A stretch of DNA of 62,413 nt from an uncultured Oscillibacter sp. (GCA_947382875.1 CANDBG010000008.1:1-62413); one strand, 5' to 3'; shown: positions 1-7,656, numbered from the stretch's first letter. Made by a program: numbers and translations. Notes: generated by a model not told the origin, from the sequence alone.

Positions 1-1
1 A

Positions 2-580
2 AAACTACAAAATTTCTTCGGCGTTTTCTTACAATTTCACTTTGGCGTTGACACCAGGAAGCGGAAAGAATACTACTTCCGTACGGACGCCGACGGCAAC
101 TACCAGATCTATGAGGGCATTCGCGCAGAGGCAAGGGTCATCTCCGTCATCCGGGCGGGGATTTTTGTTGATCTTTTCGGTGTGGAAACTTACATCCCCC
201 TCAAGGAGCTTTCCTATCAGCGTTGGGTAGACGCCGCCCACTATCAGCCGGGCCAGCGGGTGTTGGTGAAGGTACTGGAGGTGGATCGCAGTGATCGGAA
301 CCGCCCTCGGGTCGCCGCTTCGGTCAAGCAGGCCAGCGAGAACCCCTATGAAAAGGCACTTCAGAGGTACAGCGTGGGAAGCCGGTATGTAGGCACAGTC
401 AGCATGGTGGATATCAACGGCGTGTTCGTCTCCCTGGACGGCGGTATCGACTGCCTGTGTACCTACCCGCCTCGCGGACGCCCGCCCCGCGGTGCCCGTG
501 TGACAGTCCGCATCCTGGGCATCAACCACGACAGCAACCGTATCTGGGGCGCGATCACCCATATGTCCACCACCCGGTAA
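2..580 (+). CDS. S1 RNA-binding domain protein, 5' end outside window
   Basis: The open frame enters from the left edge and ends at the stop before position 581, so the true start is not visible. Two S1-like OB folds can be seen. The first runs from about residue 45 (EARVISVIRAGIFVDLFGVE...YIPLKEL) to LVKVLEVD. The second runs from YSVGSRYVGTVSMVDINGVFV to the end. S1 domains bind single-stranded RNA. Short two-S1 proteins like this are common next to DUF3268 and small sigma-factor genes in conjugative elements of gut Clostridia, and all of these lie downstream here. The role in the element is unknown. Twelve bases and a GGAGG site separate it from the next gene, so the two are probably cotranscribed. 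Confidence 0.75.
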   Translation, partial: KLQNFFGVFLQFHFGVDTRKRKEYYFRTDADGNYQIYEGIRAEARVISVIRAGIFVDLFGVETYIPLKELSYQRWVDAAHYQPGQRVLVKVLEVDRSDRNRPRVAASVKQASENPYEKALQRYSVGSRYVGTVSMVDINGVFVSLDGGIDCLCTYPPRGRPPRGARVTVRILGINHDSNRIWGAITHMSTTR

Positions 581-592
581 GGAGGCGGCGTT

Positions 593-1102
593 ATGAAGCA
601 GAGCAAACCGCGCCGTCTGAGCGCGTTGTTTCTTACGTTCCTTCTGATGTTGGTCATGGCCCCTGCCGCTCTGGCCGACACGGATGAGACGACACCCCGG
701 ATCACCCAGCAGCCCGATCAGCTGGTGCTTCAGCTGGGTGTGCGCTGGGCCGGAGTGGAGTTTGAGCTTCGCACCGACGCCGGACGCTTCCCGGTTCCGG
801 TGGTGGTAAACGAATCCGGCATCCTGACTATGGATCTGGGCGGCAGTACGACCTATACACTCACCTGCTTGGATTCTTCTGTTCCGGTTCCCACGCCGGA
901 GCCGGAGCAGCTGGGCGGGGAAGACGCACCTGCGACTCAGCTGGAAAATACAGAAGCTCCAGAAAGCTCTGTCAACCGCTTGCTGGTGGTTTTCGTTGTT
1001 CTGCTGCTGGTGGTGATTGTTGTTTTGGCCGTGCTGATCTTCATGAAACAGCGCCAACAGGATGTGTATGACGACTGGGAAGAAGAGGAAGAAGTGTTGT
1101 AG
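593..1102 (+). CDS. Secreted protein with C-terminal membrane anchor (ICE-type accessory protein)
   Basis: A 169-residue protein with an N-terminal signal peptide (basic KPRR, hydrophobic core LFLTFLLMLVMAPAALA, likely cleaved after ALA). A beta-rich extracellular portion of about 90 residues follows, then a Pro/Glu-rich linker, one strongly hydrophobic segment (about residues 125-150, LLVVFVVLLLVVIVVLAVLIF) and an acidic cytosolic tail. The topology is therefore type I, outside to inside. GGAGGCGGC precedes the ATG. No catalytic motif is seen and I do not recognise a family. Position between the S1 protein and the DUF3268/sigma genes suggests an accessory surface protein of a conjugative element. 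Its stop codon is TAG. Confidence 0.7.
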   Translation: MKQSKPRRLSALFLTFLLMLVMAPAALADTDETTPRITQQPDQLVLQLGVRWAGVEFELRTDAGRFPVPVVVNESGILTMDLGGSTTYTLTCLDSSVPVPTPEPEQLGGEDAPATQLENTEAPESSVNRLLVVFVVLLLVVIVVLAVLIFMKQRQQDVYDDWEEEEEVL

Positions 1103-1174
1103 AACTGACTTCGCTCTCCCAGATTGACTTTGAGCAAAAAAGTGTGAATATTTTGTTGATTTTCTAATGTTTCA

Positions 1175-1203
1175 TTGACTTTTTCGACCAAATATGGTAT
1201 ATT
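1175..1203 (+). promoter_or_regulatory. Sigma-A type promoter
   Basis: TTGACT at 1175-1180, 17-bp spacer, TATATT at 1198-1203. It points into the 300-base non-coding stretch before the DUF3268 gene, so its first product would be the structured leader or RNA at 1210-1450. Confidence 0.7.
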
Positions 1204-1209
1204 TAGTTT

Positions 1210-1450
1210 ATATCAAGGCAGCGCGCTCAGGCTCTCGATCCGCTGAATGCACAGCGGCAGACCTGCCGGAAAAACGGCGGGGAATCGTTACGGATCGCCT
1301 TTGACGCAGATCCACAATAGCGCACGCCTTGCATAAAACATGTAGCCGGAAGGCTGCTGAAATACAGTACAGAGTCAATTGCTGGATGAGACACCAATAT
1401 TCCAGTGCTTGATTCTGTGCTGTCTTTTTTCAGCGGCCTTCCGGCTTTTT
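1210..1450 (+). ncRNA. Candidate structured non-coding RNA or long leader ending in a terminator-like hairpin
   Basis: No plausible gene lies between 1103 and 1499. Downstream of the promoter at 1175-1203 there are short hairpins (for example CCGCTG...CAGCGG at about 1239-1256, and GGATC...GATCC around 1294-1314). One very long imperfect hairpin spans 1344-1446: AGCCGGAAGGC pairs with GCCTTCCGGCT, GCTGAAA with TTTCAGC, and the helix continues inward (ACAG/CTGT, ACAGA/TCTGT, TCAA/TTGA, GCTGG/CCAGT). Five T residues follow at 1446-1450. It is either a discrete RNA of about 240 nt or an attenuator for the DUF3268/sigma operon. I could not match it to a named RNA family. Confidence 0.5.
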
Positions 1451-1499
1451 CGCGTTTTTCACAGAATTTTCAACGAGTATAGAGTACGAGGAGGTACCA

Positions 1500-1952
1500 A
1501 TGATGAGAAAAAAGAAGCATACAAAGCAATCCCACAGGCAAAACGGCAGTCAGCTCCGGTGTCCCTGTGGCTGTCAGGCGGTGCTGCGGCCTCTTGATGA
1601 GGTGCGGCCTGGTGCCATGGCCTATGTGTGCATCCGATATCCACGCTGCAACTCCTATGTAATGGCAAAGCCGGACAATCTGGAACCTATGGGAACCCTG
1701 GCAGGCCCGGAACTGCGGCGGCTGCGGAGGGAGGCCCATATCCACTTCAACCGGATTTACGAGTCTGGCCTGATGACGAAGCGAGATGCTTACAAGTGGC
1801 TGGCCAATGCTGTTCAGGCCCCCATGTCTCATGCGCACATTGGCCATCTCGGCGAGTATTACTGCAAGGTGGTCATTCAGGAGAGTGAGAAGCTGCTGGC
1901 CAATCACAGAAACACAAAAAGAGGAGGTGGCGAATATGCGTCCGCTCACTGA
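1500..1952 (+). CDS. DUF3268 zinc-finger-containing protein
   Basis: A 150-residue basic protein. The N-terminal third carries a cysteine cluster of zinc-ribbon type (RCPCGCQAVLRP, then VCIRYPRCNSYV). The helical C-terminal part contains LRRLRREAHIHFNRIY and HIGHLGEYYCKVVI. This matches the DUF3268 zinc-finger-containing family found in conjugative elements of Firmicutes. The function is unknown; nucleic-acid binding is likely from the zinc ribbon. GAGGAGGT lies just upstream of the ATG pair, and the first ATG was chosen. The gene overlaps the 5' end of the following sigma-factor gene, so translation is probably coupled. Confidence 0.75.
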   Translation: MMRKKKHTKQSHRQNGSQLRCPCGCQAVLRPLDEVRPGAMAYVCIRYPRCNSYVMAKPDNLEPMGTLAGPELRRLRREAHIHFNRIYESGLMTKRDAYKWLANAVQAPMSHAHIGHLGEYYCKVVIQESEKLLANHRNTKRGGGEYASAH

Positions 1953-2460
1953 CGTGGAGAAAAAGCGCGTTGAGGAAAATATGGCCCTGGTCGGCCAGGT
2001 CATCAAAGACTGCGTGCATCGCTTTGGCAACGGCGTCTACGACTATGAAGACCTGAAGCAGATTGGCTATATTGGCCTCTGCAAGGCGGTTCAGTCGGAC
2101 AGGCCGGGCCGCGGCGCCTTTTCGACCTATGCCTACATCATTATCCGGAATGAGCTTTACAGCGCCTTGGAGTATTCCACCCGCCGCAGTGTGGAGCTGG
2201 CGACCGCCCCGGAGGAACTGCCTTACATAGAACCCGGCGACGCGCTGGAGCAGAGGGTGTCATGCGGGGAGCTGCTGGAGCATCTGGAGCAGGCAGAGGC
2301 GTCTGCCAGCGGCGTTACCGCAAAGGGCTTTCAGGCCATCCGCCTGCTGGCGCAGGGCTATACCAGCCGGGAGATCGGGGAGCAGTTCGGCGTGCAGGCC
2401 AATCATGTGACCGCTTGGGTAGCCAAAGCGCGGAAGCATATGGCGACGGTAACTGCATGA
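1936..2460 (+). CDS. Small sigma-70 family factor
   Basis: A 174-residue protein. Region 2 is recognisable (LVGQVIKDCVHRFGNGVYDYEDLKQIGYIGL, then AFSTYAYIIIRNEL, the -10-binding part), as is a C-terminal helix-turn-helix of region 4 (LLAQGYTSREIGEQFGVQANHVTAWVAKARK). The start is the ATG at 1936, which has GAGGAGGTGG seven bases upstream; an ATG further upstream in the same frame (1786) has no good site and lies deep in the DUF3268 gene. It overlaps DUF3268 by 17 bases. Small sigma factors of this type sit in conjugative elements and probably direct transcription of element genes. A strong terminator follows. Confidence 0.8.
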   Translation: MRPLTDVEKKRVEENMALVGQVIKDCVHRFGNGVYDYEDLKQIGYIGLCKAVQSDRPGRGAFSTYAYIIIRNELYSALEYSTRRSVELATAPEELPYIEPGDALEQRVSCGELLEHLEQAEASASGVTAKGFQAIRLLAQGYTSREIGEQFGVQANHVTAWVAKARKHMATVTA

Positions 2461-2466
2461 AAATAG

Positions 2467-2502
2467 CGGGAAGCATAGATAAAAGCTGATCTATGCTTCC
2501 CG
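2467..2502. terminator. Bidirectional intrinsic terminator
   Basis: A 14-bp perfect stem (2467-2480 with 2489-2502, GGGAAGCATAGAT core) followed by TTTTCTTA. It separates the plus-strand sigma operon from the convergent minus-strand TOPRIM-like gene. Confidence 0.85.
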
Positions 2503-2507
2503 TTTTC

Positions 2508-3248
2508 TTATTGTGAGGCCGCGGCAACAATTGTATGGATACTCTGTTCAAAGTCCTGAGCACTTTGACAAAGTTGTTTGACCTTCTCCCAGTTTTCACA
2601 CACAACCGGAGCAAATTCCTCAAAAATACGCGCCCGCTTTTTCTGACCGGGAATCCGGATGCCATGATAGCTCTTTCCTCTTGCAATCACGTTCTCCCAG
2701 GGAGCCTCTAACTGCTCAACATTTGCCGGGCTATCATATGCCGCGATGACCCACGCTTCTGTGCTGTCGCAGGGAATCACAATGCAGGTACGATCCGTTT
2801 CACGCAGGGCTGCGGCAATGAGTCCTTTCAGATGTGTCCGATAACCGTCCACAGGCGGGGCGTGGTCTTCACAGGGAAGCACCACAGGACAAGTCGTGGT
2901 GTCACAGTCTATCGGGTAGTTTAGAGGGTCGCGTTTGATTTTTTTCTCACACATCACGGATGCACAGAGACAGTGAGAGGGCTTGTCCTTGCGGGAAACG
3001 TCGCCATCCATCTGAATCACCAGGAAATCCAGCGCGGGAGCAACACCCTGCATGAACAGATTTTTGATGTCCGCATGATCGCGGCACCACTTCAGAACGC
3101 CCTTCCAACCGTTTCCGTACTGGCCCGCGCAGTTTTCTTCCGGCTGAAGGCGCAGATAGCAGTTGAGCTCCTTTGTGATGGTATCAATCACCCGGCTGAG
3201 AATCACAAAATCAGTGGGGCCTTCACAGACGATTCCAATATGTTTCAT
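2508..3248 (-). CDS. TOPRIM-like protein (RloB/DUF4276/AriB-like), partner of AAA ATPase
   Basis: About 246 residues, starting MKHIGIVCEGPTDF. The motifs resemble a TOPRIM fold: an early acidic loop after a beta strand (IGIVCEGPTD), then a strand with an acidic pair (FLVIQMDGDVS at about residue 92), then a later strand (CIVIPCDSTEAWV). This is the pattern seen in RloB, DUF4276 and DUF4435 (AriB) proteins, which act with AAA ATPases in anti-phage defence; nuclease activity is inferred, not seen. The chosen start overlaps the stop of the ATPase gene as ATGA, a sign of translational coupling. An upstream in-frame ATG lies inside the ATPase gene. The exact family is uncertain. Confidence 0.6.
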   Translation of the reverse strand: MKHIGIVCEGPTDFVILSRVIDTITKELNCYLRLQPEENCAGQYGNGWKGVLKWCRDHADIKNLFMQGVAPALDFLVIQMDGDVSRKDKPSHCLCASVMCEKKIKRDPLNYPIDCDTTTCPVVLPCEDHAPPVDGYRTHLKGLIAAALRETDRTCIVIPCDSTEAWVIAAYDSPANVEQLEAPWENVIARGKSYHGIRIPGQKKRARIFEEFAPVVCENWEKVKQLCQSAQDFEQSIHTIVAAASQ

Positions 3249-4429
3249 AGCAACGCCAGTACTCCTCCCAGTCTTCCGTTGATCCAAAGCCTGGATAACG
3301 GCTGGCCTTCGTCAATCAGTTCCTGCGAAACCAGAATCCGTTTGATCTGCGCGTAACCATTAGAATCCCGATCCATGGCAAACAGCCGGATGTCATCATT
3401 GCAGAGATCCAGCCCATCCAATACCAAAGGATTGTGAGTGGTCAGAAAGACGCACTTCTCATGTTGGATAACCTGTTCACAGAAAACCTGGATCATCTTT
3501 TTGGAAAGCCGGAGGTTCAGCGCATGGTCAAAGCTGTCTACTGCGAAAACCGAAGGGCCTTGCGGGTGCATGGCCAGTGCCAGCATAAACAGCACATAGA
3601 GAGCGCCTTCACTTGCGTCATAGCCAGTGAATTGCGCAGTCTTTTTCATATAGCGGTCAGTAAACTTGATTACCTGCCGCATGGTGGGAATATTGGCATT
3701 GATATAGCTGTTTTTGGGGATGTCCACAGAAATATCGTCCGCCCAGTCGATCATTTCAAGAATGTCTTCCATGTAGAGATCTCCGAAAAACAGATCCCCG
3801 TCTTTTTTCTGAATCAGCGAGTCAATCGCCTCCGCCAGACGGCCGCCGTTCAATCCAAGGGGCGCGGCCTGGCTGGTGTCAGGAACCGTTCCGCGCAGGA
3901 TCAGTGTGCTGGGCTGGAAAATACCGTAGGAGGAAAACTCCTGCGCGATTTTGCGGGCAGCGGCCAGCTTCGGATCGTTGTCCTGCAAATAAAAGCCAAC
4001 ATAGCTGCTCCCCTGCTGTTGGGAGGCATGGCTTCGCCCGCCGATTTTGGCATTACCCTGATAGAGCGCTTCCGCATGGTACTTCCAGAAGTCATCATCC
4101 GTGGGCGTAGTTAAATGTACGTCGTAGCGAAATGGGTCCGGACACGCCCCGTCTTCCCACTCCAAAGAGAGGCCTACCGTCAGCTTTTTTCGGTTGATGC
4201 TCTTGAAATGAGACTTATAAAGTGCGGAGACACTCAGCCTCACGCCCTTGCGCTGGAGGCTTGTGGAATCCACTCGGTCTGTCATGGCCGCGCTAAGCAG
4301 TCCGACAGCCTCTAAAACAGTAGACTTTCCGGAACCGTTGGCCCCGATGAATACATTGACTTTGCCAGGTTCAAAAGACACATCATATAGGCATTTGAAG
4401 TTTTCTATCGTAATTTTCCGCAGATTCAT
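3245..4429 (-). CDS. AAA family ATPase (RloA/AbiL/AriA-like), first gene of putative defence pair
   Basis: A 394-residue RecF/SMC-like AAA ATPase. Walker A is GANGSGKST near residue 34, after the typical start ITIENFKCLYDVSFEPGKVNVFIG. A signature-like segment DASEGALYVLFMLAL follows at about residue 285. The Walker B region is SVFAVDSFDHALN, where the usual catalytic Glu after the Asp is replaced by Ser. The H-loop is FLTTHNP, and the C-terminus has PLSRLWINGRLGG. Proteins like this, paired with a small TOPRIM-like partner, form two-gene anti-phage modules. AAAGGAGGCGG precedes the ATG and a good promoter lies upstream, so the pair is an independent unit. Confidence 0.75.
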   Translation of the reverse strand: MNLRKITIENFKCLYDVSFEPGKVNVFIGANGSGKSTVLEAVGLLSAAMTDRVDSTSLQRKGVRLSVSALYKSHFKSINRKKLTVGLSLEWEDGACPDPFRYDVHLTTPTDDDFWKYHAEALYQGNAKIGGRSHASQQQGSSYVGFYLQDNDPKLAAARKIAQEFSSYGIFQPSTLILRGTVPDTSQAAPLGLNGGRLAEAIDSLIQKKDGDLFFGDLYMEDILEMIDWADDISVDIPKNSYINANIPTMRQVIKFTDRYMKKTAQFTGYDASEGALYVLFMLALAMHPQGPSVFAVDSFDHALNLRLSKKMIQVFCEQVIQHEKCVFLTTHNPLVLDGLDLCNDDIRLFAMDRDSNGYAQIKRILVSQELIDEGQPLSRLWINGRLGGVLALL

Positions 4430-4451
4430 TCAACCGCCTCCTTTAGGTTGC

Positions 4452-4481
4452 AGTATAACACATCTCGAAAATTAAATACAA
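4452..4481 (-). promoter_or_regulatory. Promoter of the ATPase/TOPRIM operon
   Basis: Read on the minus strand: TTGTAT (4481-4476), 18-bp spacer, TATACT (4457-4452), about 20 bases upstream of the ATPase start and its AAAGGAGG site. The remaining bases up to 4675 are AT-rich with nothing else recognised. Confidence 0.6.
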
Positions 4482-4675
4482 CCTTTTTTGACGAAATGCA
4501 AATATTTAATCGAGGAAACAGCAGGGCAGGAATTGAGGCGTTATATCTTCCCTAATCTGTTTCCAAAATTAAAATTATCGCGATTATCCCTATGATCGCA
4601 ATTTTATTGAGATTTCATGGCGAATATGGGAAGGATAAAATAGAGCTGCCGCAATAATCATCATGTGAAGCAGGC

Positions 4676-4718
4676 AAAAAGCGGGAAGCGCCAGACAACG
4701 TTTGTCTCATGTTTCCCG
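4676..4718 (-). terminator. Intrinsic terminator of the XRE regulator gene
   Basis: On the minus strand GCGGGAA (4718-4712) pairs with TTCCCGC (4687-4681), with an inner AGACAA/TTGTCT helix, and is followed by TTTTT (4680-4676). The 5' arm overlaps the last codons of the regulator gene. Confidence 0.7.
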
Positions 4719-5039
4719 CCTGCTCACTGCGGCAATATAGGTGTCAATGATATCCTCCAGGTACCGGTACTGATCCGGCGTCAGCTTCTCCACTTTCTTG
4801 GCCAGGATGGAAATGTCCTCGCTGGCAATCACGCCTTGAAGAAGGTAGTCCGTGCTGATATCCAATGCGATACATATCTTCATGATGTTCTCGGGCCGCA
4901 ATCCTTTCTTGCCGAGTTCCGCTGTGGAGATTGTCTGCGGTGTCACGTCAGCCATTTCCGCCAGTTCTTCCTGCGTAAGGCGGAGCTGTTTCCTACGAGC
5001 CTGAATTCTGTCGCCCATTTGCATCAAAAACTCGTTCAC
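4707..5039 (-). CDS. XRE-family helix-turn-helix transcriptional regulator
   Basis: About 110 residues. The N-terminal HTH (IQARRKQLRLTQEELAEMADVTPQTISTAELG) is of the Cro/CI (XRE) type, followed by a short helical C-terminus (EDISILAKKVEKLTPDQYRYLEDIIDTY) that probably dimerises. The GTG at 5039 was chosen because GGGAGGTGGGG lies directly upstream; the ATG 21 bases further out would place this ribosome site inside the coding region. It is divergent from the SLOG-family gene across a 120-bp intergenic region, and probably controls that gene and itself. Confidence 0.8.
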   Translation of the reverse strand: MNEFLMQMGDRIQARRKQLRLTQEELAEMADVTPQTISTAELGKKGLRPENIMKICIALDISTDYLLQGVIASEDISILAKKVEKLTPDQYRYLEDIIDTYIAAVSRRET

Positions 5040-5105
5040 AGCCCCACCTCCCAATCTCATAGGAGTATATTATCTACCATAGCACTACAAATTAAGCGTT
5101 CATGG

Positions 5106-5134
5106 TTGATTTTACATAGCCATGGTACTATAAT
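5106..5134 (+). promoter_or_regulatory. Promoter of the DUF1273/SLOG gene
   Basis: TTGATT (5106-5111), exactly 17 bp, TATAAT (5129-5134), about 27 bases before the ATG. A loosely inverted pair, ACCATAGC (about 5077) and GCCATGGT (about 5119), flanks the -35 region and could bind the divergent XRE regulator; that pairing is a guess. Confidence 0.7.
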
Positions 5135-5160
5135 ATATATAAAGGATGGTGATAGGTCAT

Positions 5161-5715
5161 ATGAATCAATATAAAGCCTGCGCAATCACCAGCCACCGGC
5201 CAACGCGCTTCAAGTGGAAATACAAGGAACACTATGCCGGCTGCAAGCGCCTGAAGAAGAGAATCCGGGATCAGATCGCTTCCCTCTATGAGCAGGGTGT
5301 GCGTCAGTTCTGGGTTGGCGGCGCTTTGGGCGTAGATATGTGGGCGGGGGAAATCATTCTGCGACTGAAGGAACAGCCTGGTTTTGAGGATATTCAGCTT
5401 CACATCGCTCTTCCCTTTGAGGGGCACGATGCCGGGTGGGATGAACGGAGCCGTACCCGTATGGAGTTTCTGATCCGGCACAGTACGGAAACGGTCGTTG
5501 TTGGCATTGCAGGTGAACCGTCCACAAAAAATTACCGCCTCCGGAATCAATACATGGTGGATCATGCCGATTGCCTGCTGGCGGTGTATGACAATGACTG
5601 CTCCATTCGTAGCGGAACGGGGATGACAGTCAGCTACGCCAGGACAAAGGGCGAACCAGCCATTTTCATCCACCCGGATACCGCAAAGATTACCATAGAA
5701 GGTTTCTATAGATAG
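5161..5715 (+). CDS. SLOG family / DUF1273 (YpsA-like) protein
   Basis: A 184-residue Rossmann-like protein. Motifs typical of the DUF1273/YpsA branch of the SLOG superfamily are present: ITSHRPTRF at the start, FWVGGALGVDMWAGE (nucleotide-binding glycine turn and acidic residues) near residue 60, and a C-terminal ADCLLAVYDND...GTGMTVSYA. SLOG domains are proposed to sense or process nucleotide-derived ligands and occur in conflict and mobile-element systems. The ATG at 5161 was chosen over an ATG 15 bases upstream because the upstream one overlaps the Shine-Dalgarno-like GGATGGTG. A bidirectional terminator follows the TAG stop. Confidence 0.75.
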   Translation: MNQYKACAITSHRPTRFKWKYKEHYAGCKRLKKRIRDQIASLYEQGVRQFWVGGALGVDMWAGEIILRLKEQPGFEDIQLHIALPFEGHDAGWDERSRTRMEFLIRHSTETVVVGIAGEPSTKNYRLRNQYMVDHADCLLAVYDNDCSIRSGTGMTVSYARTKGEPAIFIHPDTAKITIEGFYR

Positions 5716-5764
5716 AAAAATATCAGCTGAAGAAAGACAGGCCGTCCCTTCAGCTGATATTTTT
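5716..5764. terminator. Bidirectional intrinsic terminator
   Basis: A 16-17 bp inverted repeat (5716-5732 with 5748-5764, ATATCAGCTGAAG core) flanked by A and T runs, between the SLOG gene (plus) and the Rrf2-like gene (minus). Confidence 0.85.
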
Positions 5765-5862
5765 ATTTATGGGCAGATACCCGGTTCATCCCCTGATACG
5801 CAAGCTGTATACGGAATTTGCCGCCAAGGCCATATGCTTTCATTCTCTCGACTTCGGAGGCA

Positions 5863-6291
5863 TCAGATTACATAGTCGTTGCCGTCCTGGACCGACTGCA
5901 TTAAATCCGCAATCGTATAGCTGTCCAGAAACTCGTTAATCACTCCATCCAGTTTCTCCCACATCGGCAGCGTCCGGCACCGAGAAGCCCGGGGACAGGG
6001 GGCCGAATCACTTGCAAGACAAGCTACCGGCGCCAGATTTCCCTCAGTCAGTCGGATAATGTCCCCAACCACATACTCCTCCGGGGGCCTACTCAACTTA
6101 TATCCCCCGCCTTTCCCCCGCAGCCCCACCAGCAGCCGGGCCGTTACCAGCACTTTGGTAATCGCCTCCAGGTATTTTTCTGAGATCTCCTGCCGCTCCG
6201 CAATTTCCTTCAGAGGGACATACTCTTCCCCTTGATGCTCTGCTAAATCAACCAATATCCGCAAGGCATAACGCCCTTTCGTAGAAACAAT
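5863..6291 (-). CDS. Rrf2-family regulator, start codon lost at a recombination junction
   Basis: The frame reads IVSTKGRYALRILVDLAEH at its N-terminus, the normal beginning of Rrf2 winged-helix regulators (usually M-x-x-STKGRYALR), but the expected ATG just before IVST is GCG, inside the 3' end of a serine-recombinase gene. The rest is intact: HTH (PLKEIAERQEISEKYLEAIT), wing (GLRGKGGGYKLSRP) and three cysteines (C-x7-C-x5-C) that could hold an Fe-S cluster as in IscR/NsrR-type members. Without a start codon, expression could come only from a weak internal TTG (6264) that removes the first residues, so this is probably a disabled gene. It ends before a bidirectional terminator. Confidence 0.7.
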   Translation of the reverse strand: MVSTKGRYALRILVDLAEHQGEEYVPLKEIAERQEISEKYLEAITKVLVTARLLVGLRGKGGGYKLSRPPEEYVVGDIIRLTEGNLAPVACLASDSAPCPRASRCRTLPMWEKLDGVINEFLDSYTIADLMQSVQDGNDYVI

Positions 6292-7379
6292 CGCACGAAG
6301 GCATCGTATATCCGTTCCTCCGGGATTGGCCCCGCCGGGCAGGAAGCCGCGCTTTTCAAGTGATTCCGGTACGCCCAGTTTGCGGTGCCCTTCCGGGTGA
6401 TTCTGCGGTATAGGGTTTCTCCGCAGACGGCGCAGACGCCCTTTTGGGACAGAGGGTAAATGCCGTCAGGATGCTCCTTTTTCCTCTTTTTCCTCTGCCG
6501 GAGAGCTTGGGCCTTCTCAAAGGTTTCCCGGCTGATGATGGCGGGATGGGAGCCTTCGACGTAAATTTGATCCATCTCGCCGCGGTTGATCTTCTGTGTA
6601 AAGGGGAAGGCGGTTCGATACGTCTTCTGACAGAGCGTATCGCCTATGTATTTTTCGTTGGATAACCAGTAGTAAATTTGGCGCGTAGTCCAGTGGACGT
6701 TCCCCTTTCGATCCTGAACGCCTCTGCGAATCAGGTCGTTCACAATCCAGCCGACACTGTGGCCGCTGAGGTAGGCGTCGAAGACCCAGCGCACCAGCTC
6801 CGCTTCTTCCGGAATGATCTCCATGCTTCCGCTGCCCTTGACGCGATAGCCATAGGGCGGCTTCGTGGTGATAAACTGCCCCATCTCCATTCTGCGACGG
6901 CAGCCCTGGCGGCTGGCTTCGGAGAGGGATACGGACTCCTGCTGGGCTATGGAACCGAAAACGCTCACCATGAATTCCGTGGTGAGCGTTTCCGTGTCGA
7001 TATTTTCTTTTTCAAACTGGACGTAAACGCCCATCCCCATCAGCTCTCGCAGGATGGCGAGACAGTCCTTGGTATTCCGGGCGAAGCGGGAGATTGACTT
7101 CACCAGAATCTTGTCGATTTTGCCCTTCCGGCAATCGTCAAGCATCCGGTGGAAGTCCTCCCGCTTATCCAGCTTTGTGCCGCTGACCGCCTCGTCGGCG
7201 TAGACGTCTACCAGCGTCCAGTCTTCATGGGCGTTGATAAGGTCTGTGTAATTGCGAATCTGAGAGGCGTAGGACAGGGCCTGCTCGGCGTGGTCTGTGC
7301 TGACCCGGCAGTAGGCTGCAACGCGCAGAACAGTGGATTCTTTCTCCCTGGGCGGGATGATTTTTACATTGCCGGCCAT
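6243..7379 (-). CDS. Large serine recombinase, C-terminally truncated
   Basis: 378 residues. Resolvase domain: AAYCRVSTD with the catalytic Ser near residue 29, KILVKSISRFARNT, and the QQESVSLSEASRQG helix. Recombinase domain: GYRVKGSGSMEIIPEEAELVRWVF to YIGDTLCQKT. Zinc ribbon: CAVCGETL...CPAGPIPEERIYDAFVRL. Members of this family usually continue another 100-170 residues in a coiled coil; here the frame runs into the 5' part of the Rrf2 gene and stops (after FLRKGVMPCGYWLI). The gene is therefore cut at a recombination boundary and may be inactive. Its ATG follows directly on the stop of the small upstream gene. Confidence 0.85.
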   Translation of the reverse strand: MAGNVKIIPPREKESTVLRVAAYCRVSTDHAEQALSYASQIRNYTDLINAHEDWTLVDVYADEAVSGTKLDKREDFHRMLDDCRKGKIDKILVKSISRFARNTKDCLAILRELMGMGVYVQFEKENIDTETLTTEFMVSVFGSIAQQESVSLSEASRQGCRRRMEMGQFITTKPPYGYRVKGSGSMEIIPEEAELVRWVFDAYLSGHSVGWIVNDLIRRGVQDRKGNVHWTTRQIYYWLSNEKYIGDTLCQKTYRTAFPFTQKINRGEMDQIYVEGSHPAIISRETFEKAQALRQRKKRKKEHPDGIYPLSQKGVCAVCGETLYRRITRKGTANWAYRNHLKSAASCPAGPIPEERIYDAFVRLFLRKGVMPCGYWLI

Positions 7380-7634
7380 TTACCGCTCGCCTCCTCTCTT
7401 TCGTCCTTCCTTCCGTGGCTTCTCGTATGCCTTATTGATTGCATCGATCTCATCCAGGAAATTTTGGATAGCCTTAAGACTGCTATAACCGTCCACATAC
7501 AATGTGTAATCCTCGCCGTGGGTGCGGTAATCGTCCTCATAGCCCAACGCTTCTGCCTCCTGCGCTGTCAGAATGCGGGTTTCCAACCGTCCAGCATCAT
7601 GAAATTTCTGTTCAAGATAGAATGGATATTCCAC
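7380..7634 (-). CDS. Small hypothetical protein preceding serine recombinase
   Basis: 84 residues, acidic in the middle and very basic at the end (KPRKEGRKRGGER). The start is a GTG with GGGAGG about ten bases upstream; an ATG nearby is out of frame. The TAA stop touches the recombinase ATG, so the two genes are one translational unit. I do not recognise the family. Being fused in transcription to a site-specific recombinase suggests a small accessory of the mobile element. Confidence 0.5.
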   Translation of the reverse strand: MEYPFYLEQKFHDAGRLETRILTAQEAEALGYEDDYRTHGEDYTLYVDGYSSLKAIQNFLDEIDAINKAYEKPRKEGRKRGGER

Positions 7635-7656
7635 ATCCCTGGCCTCCCTTCTGTTT

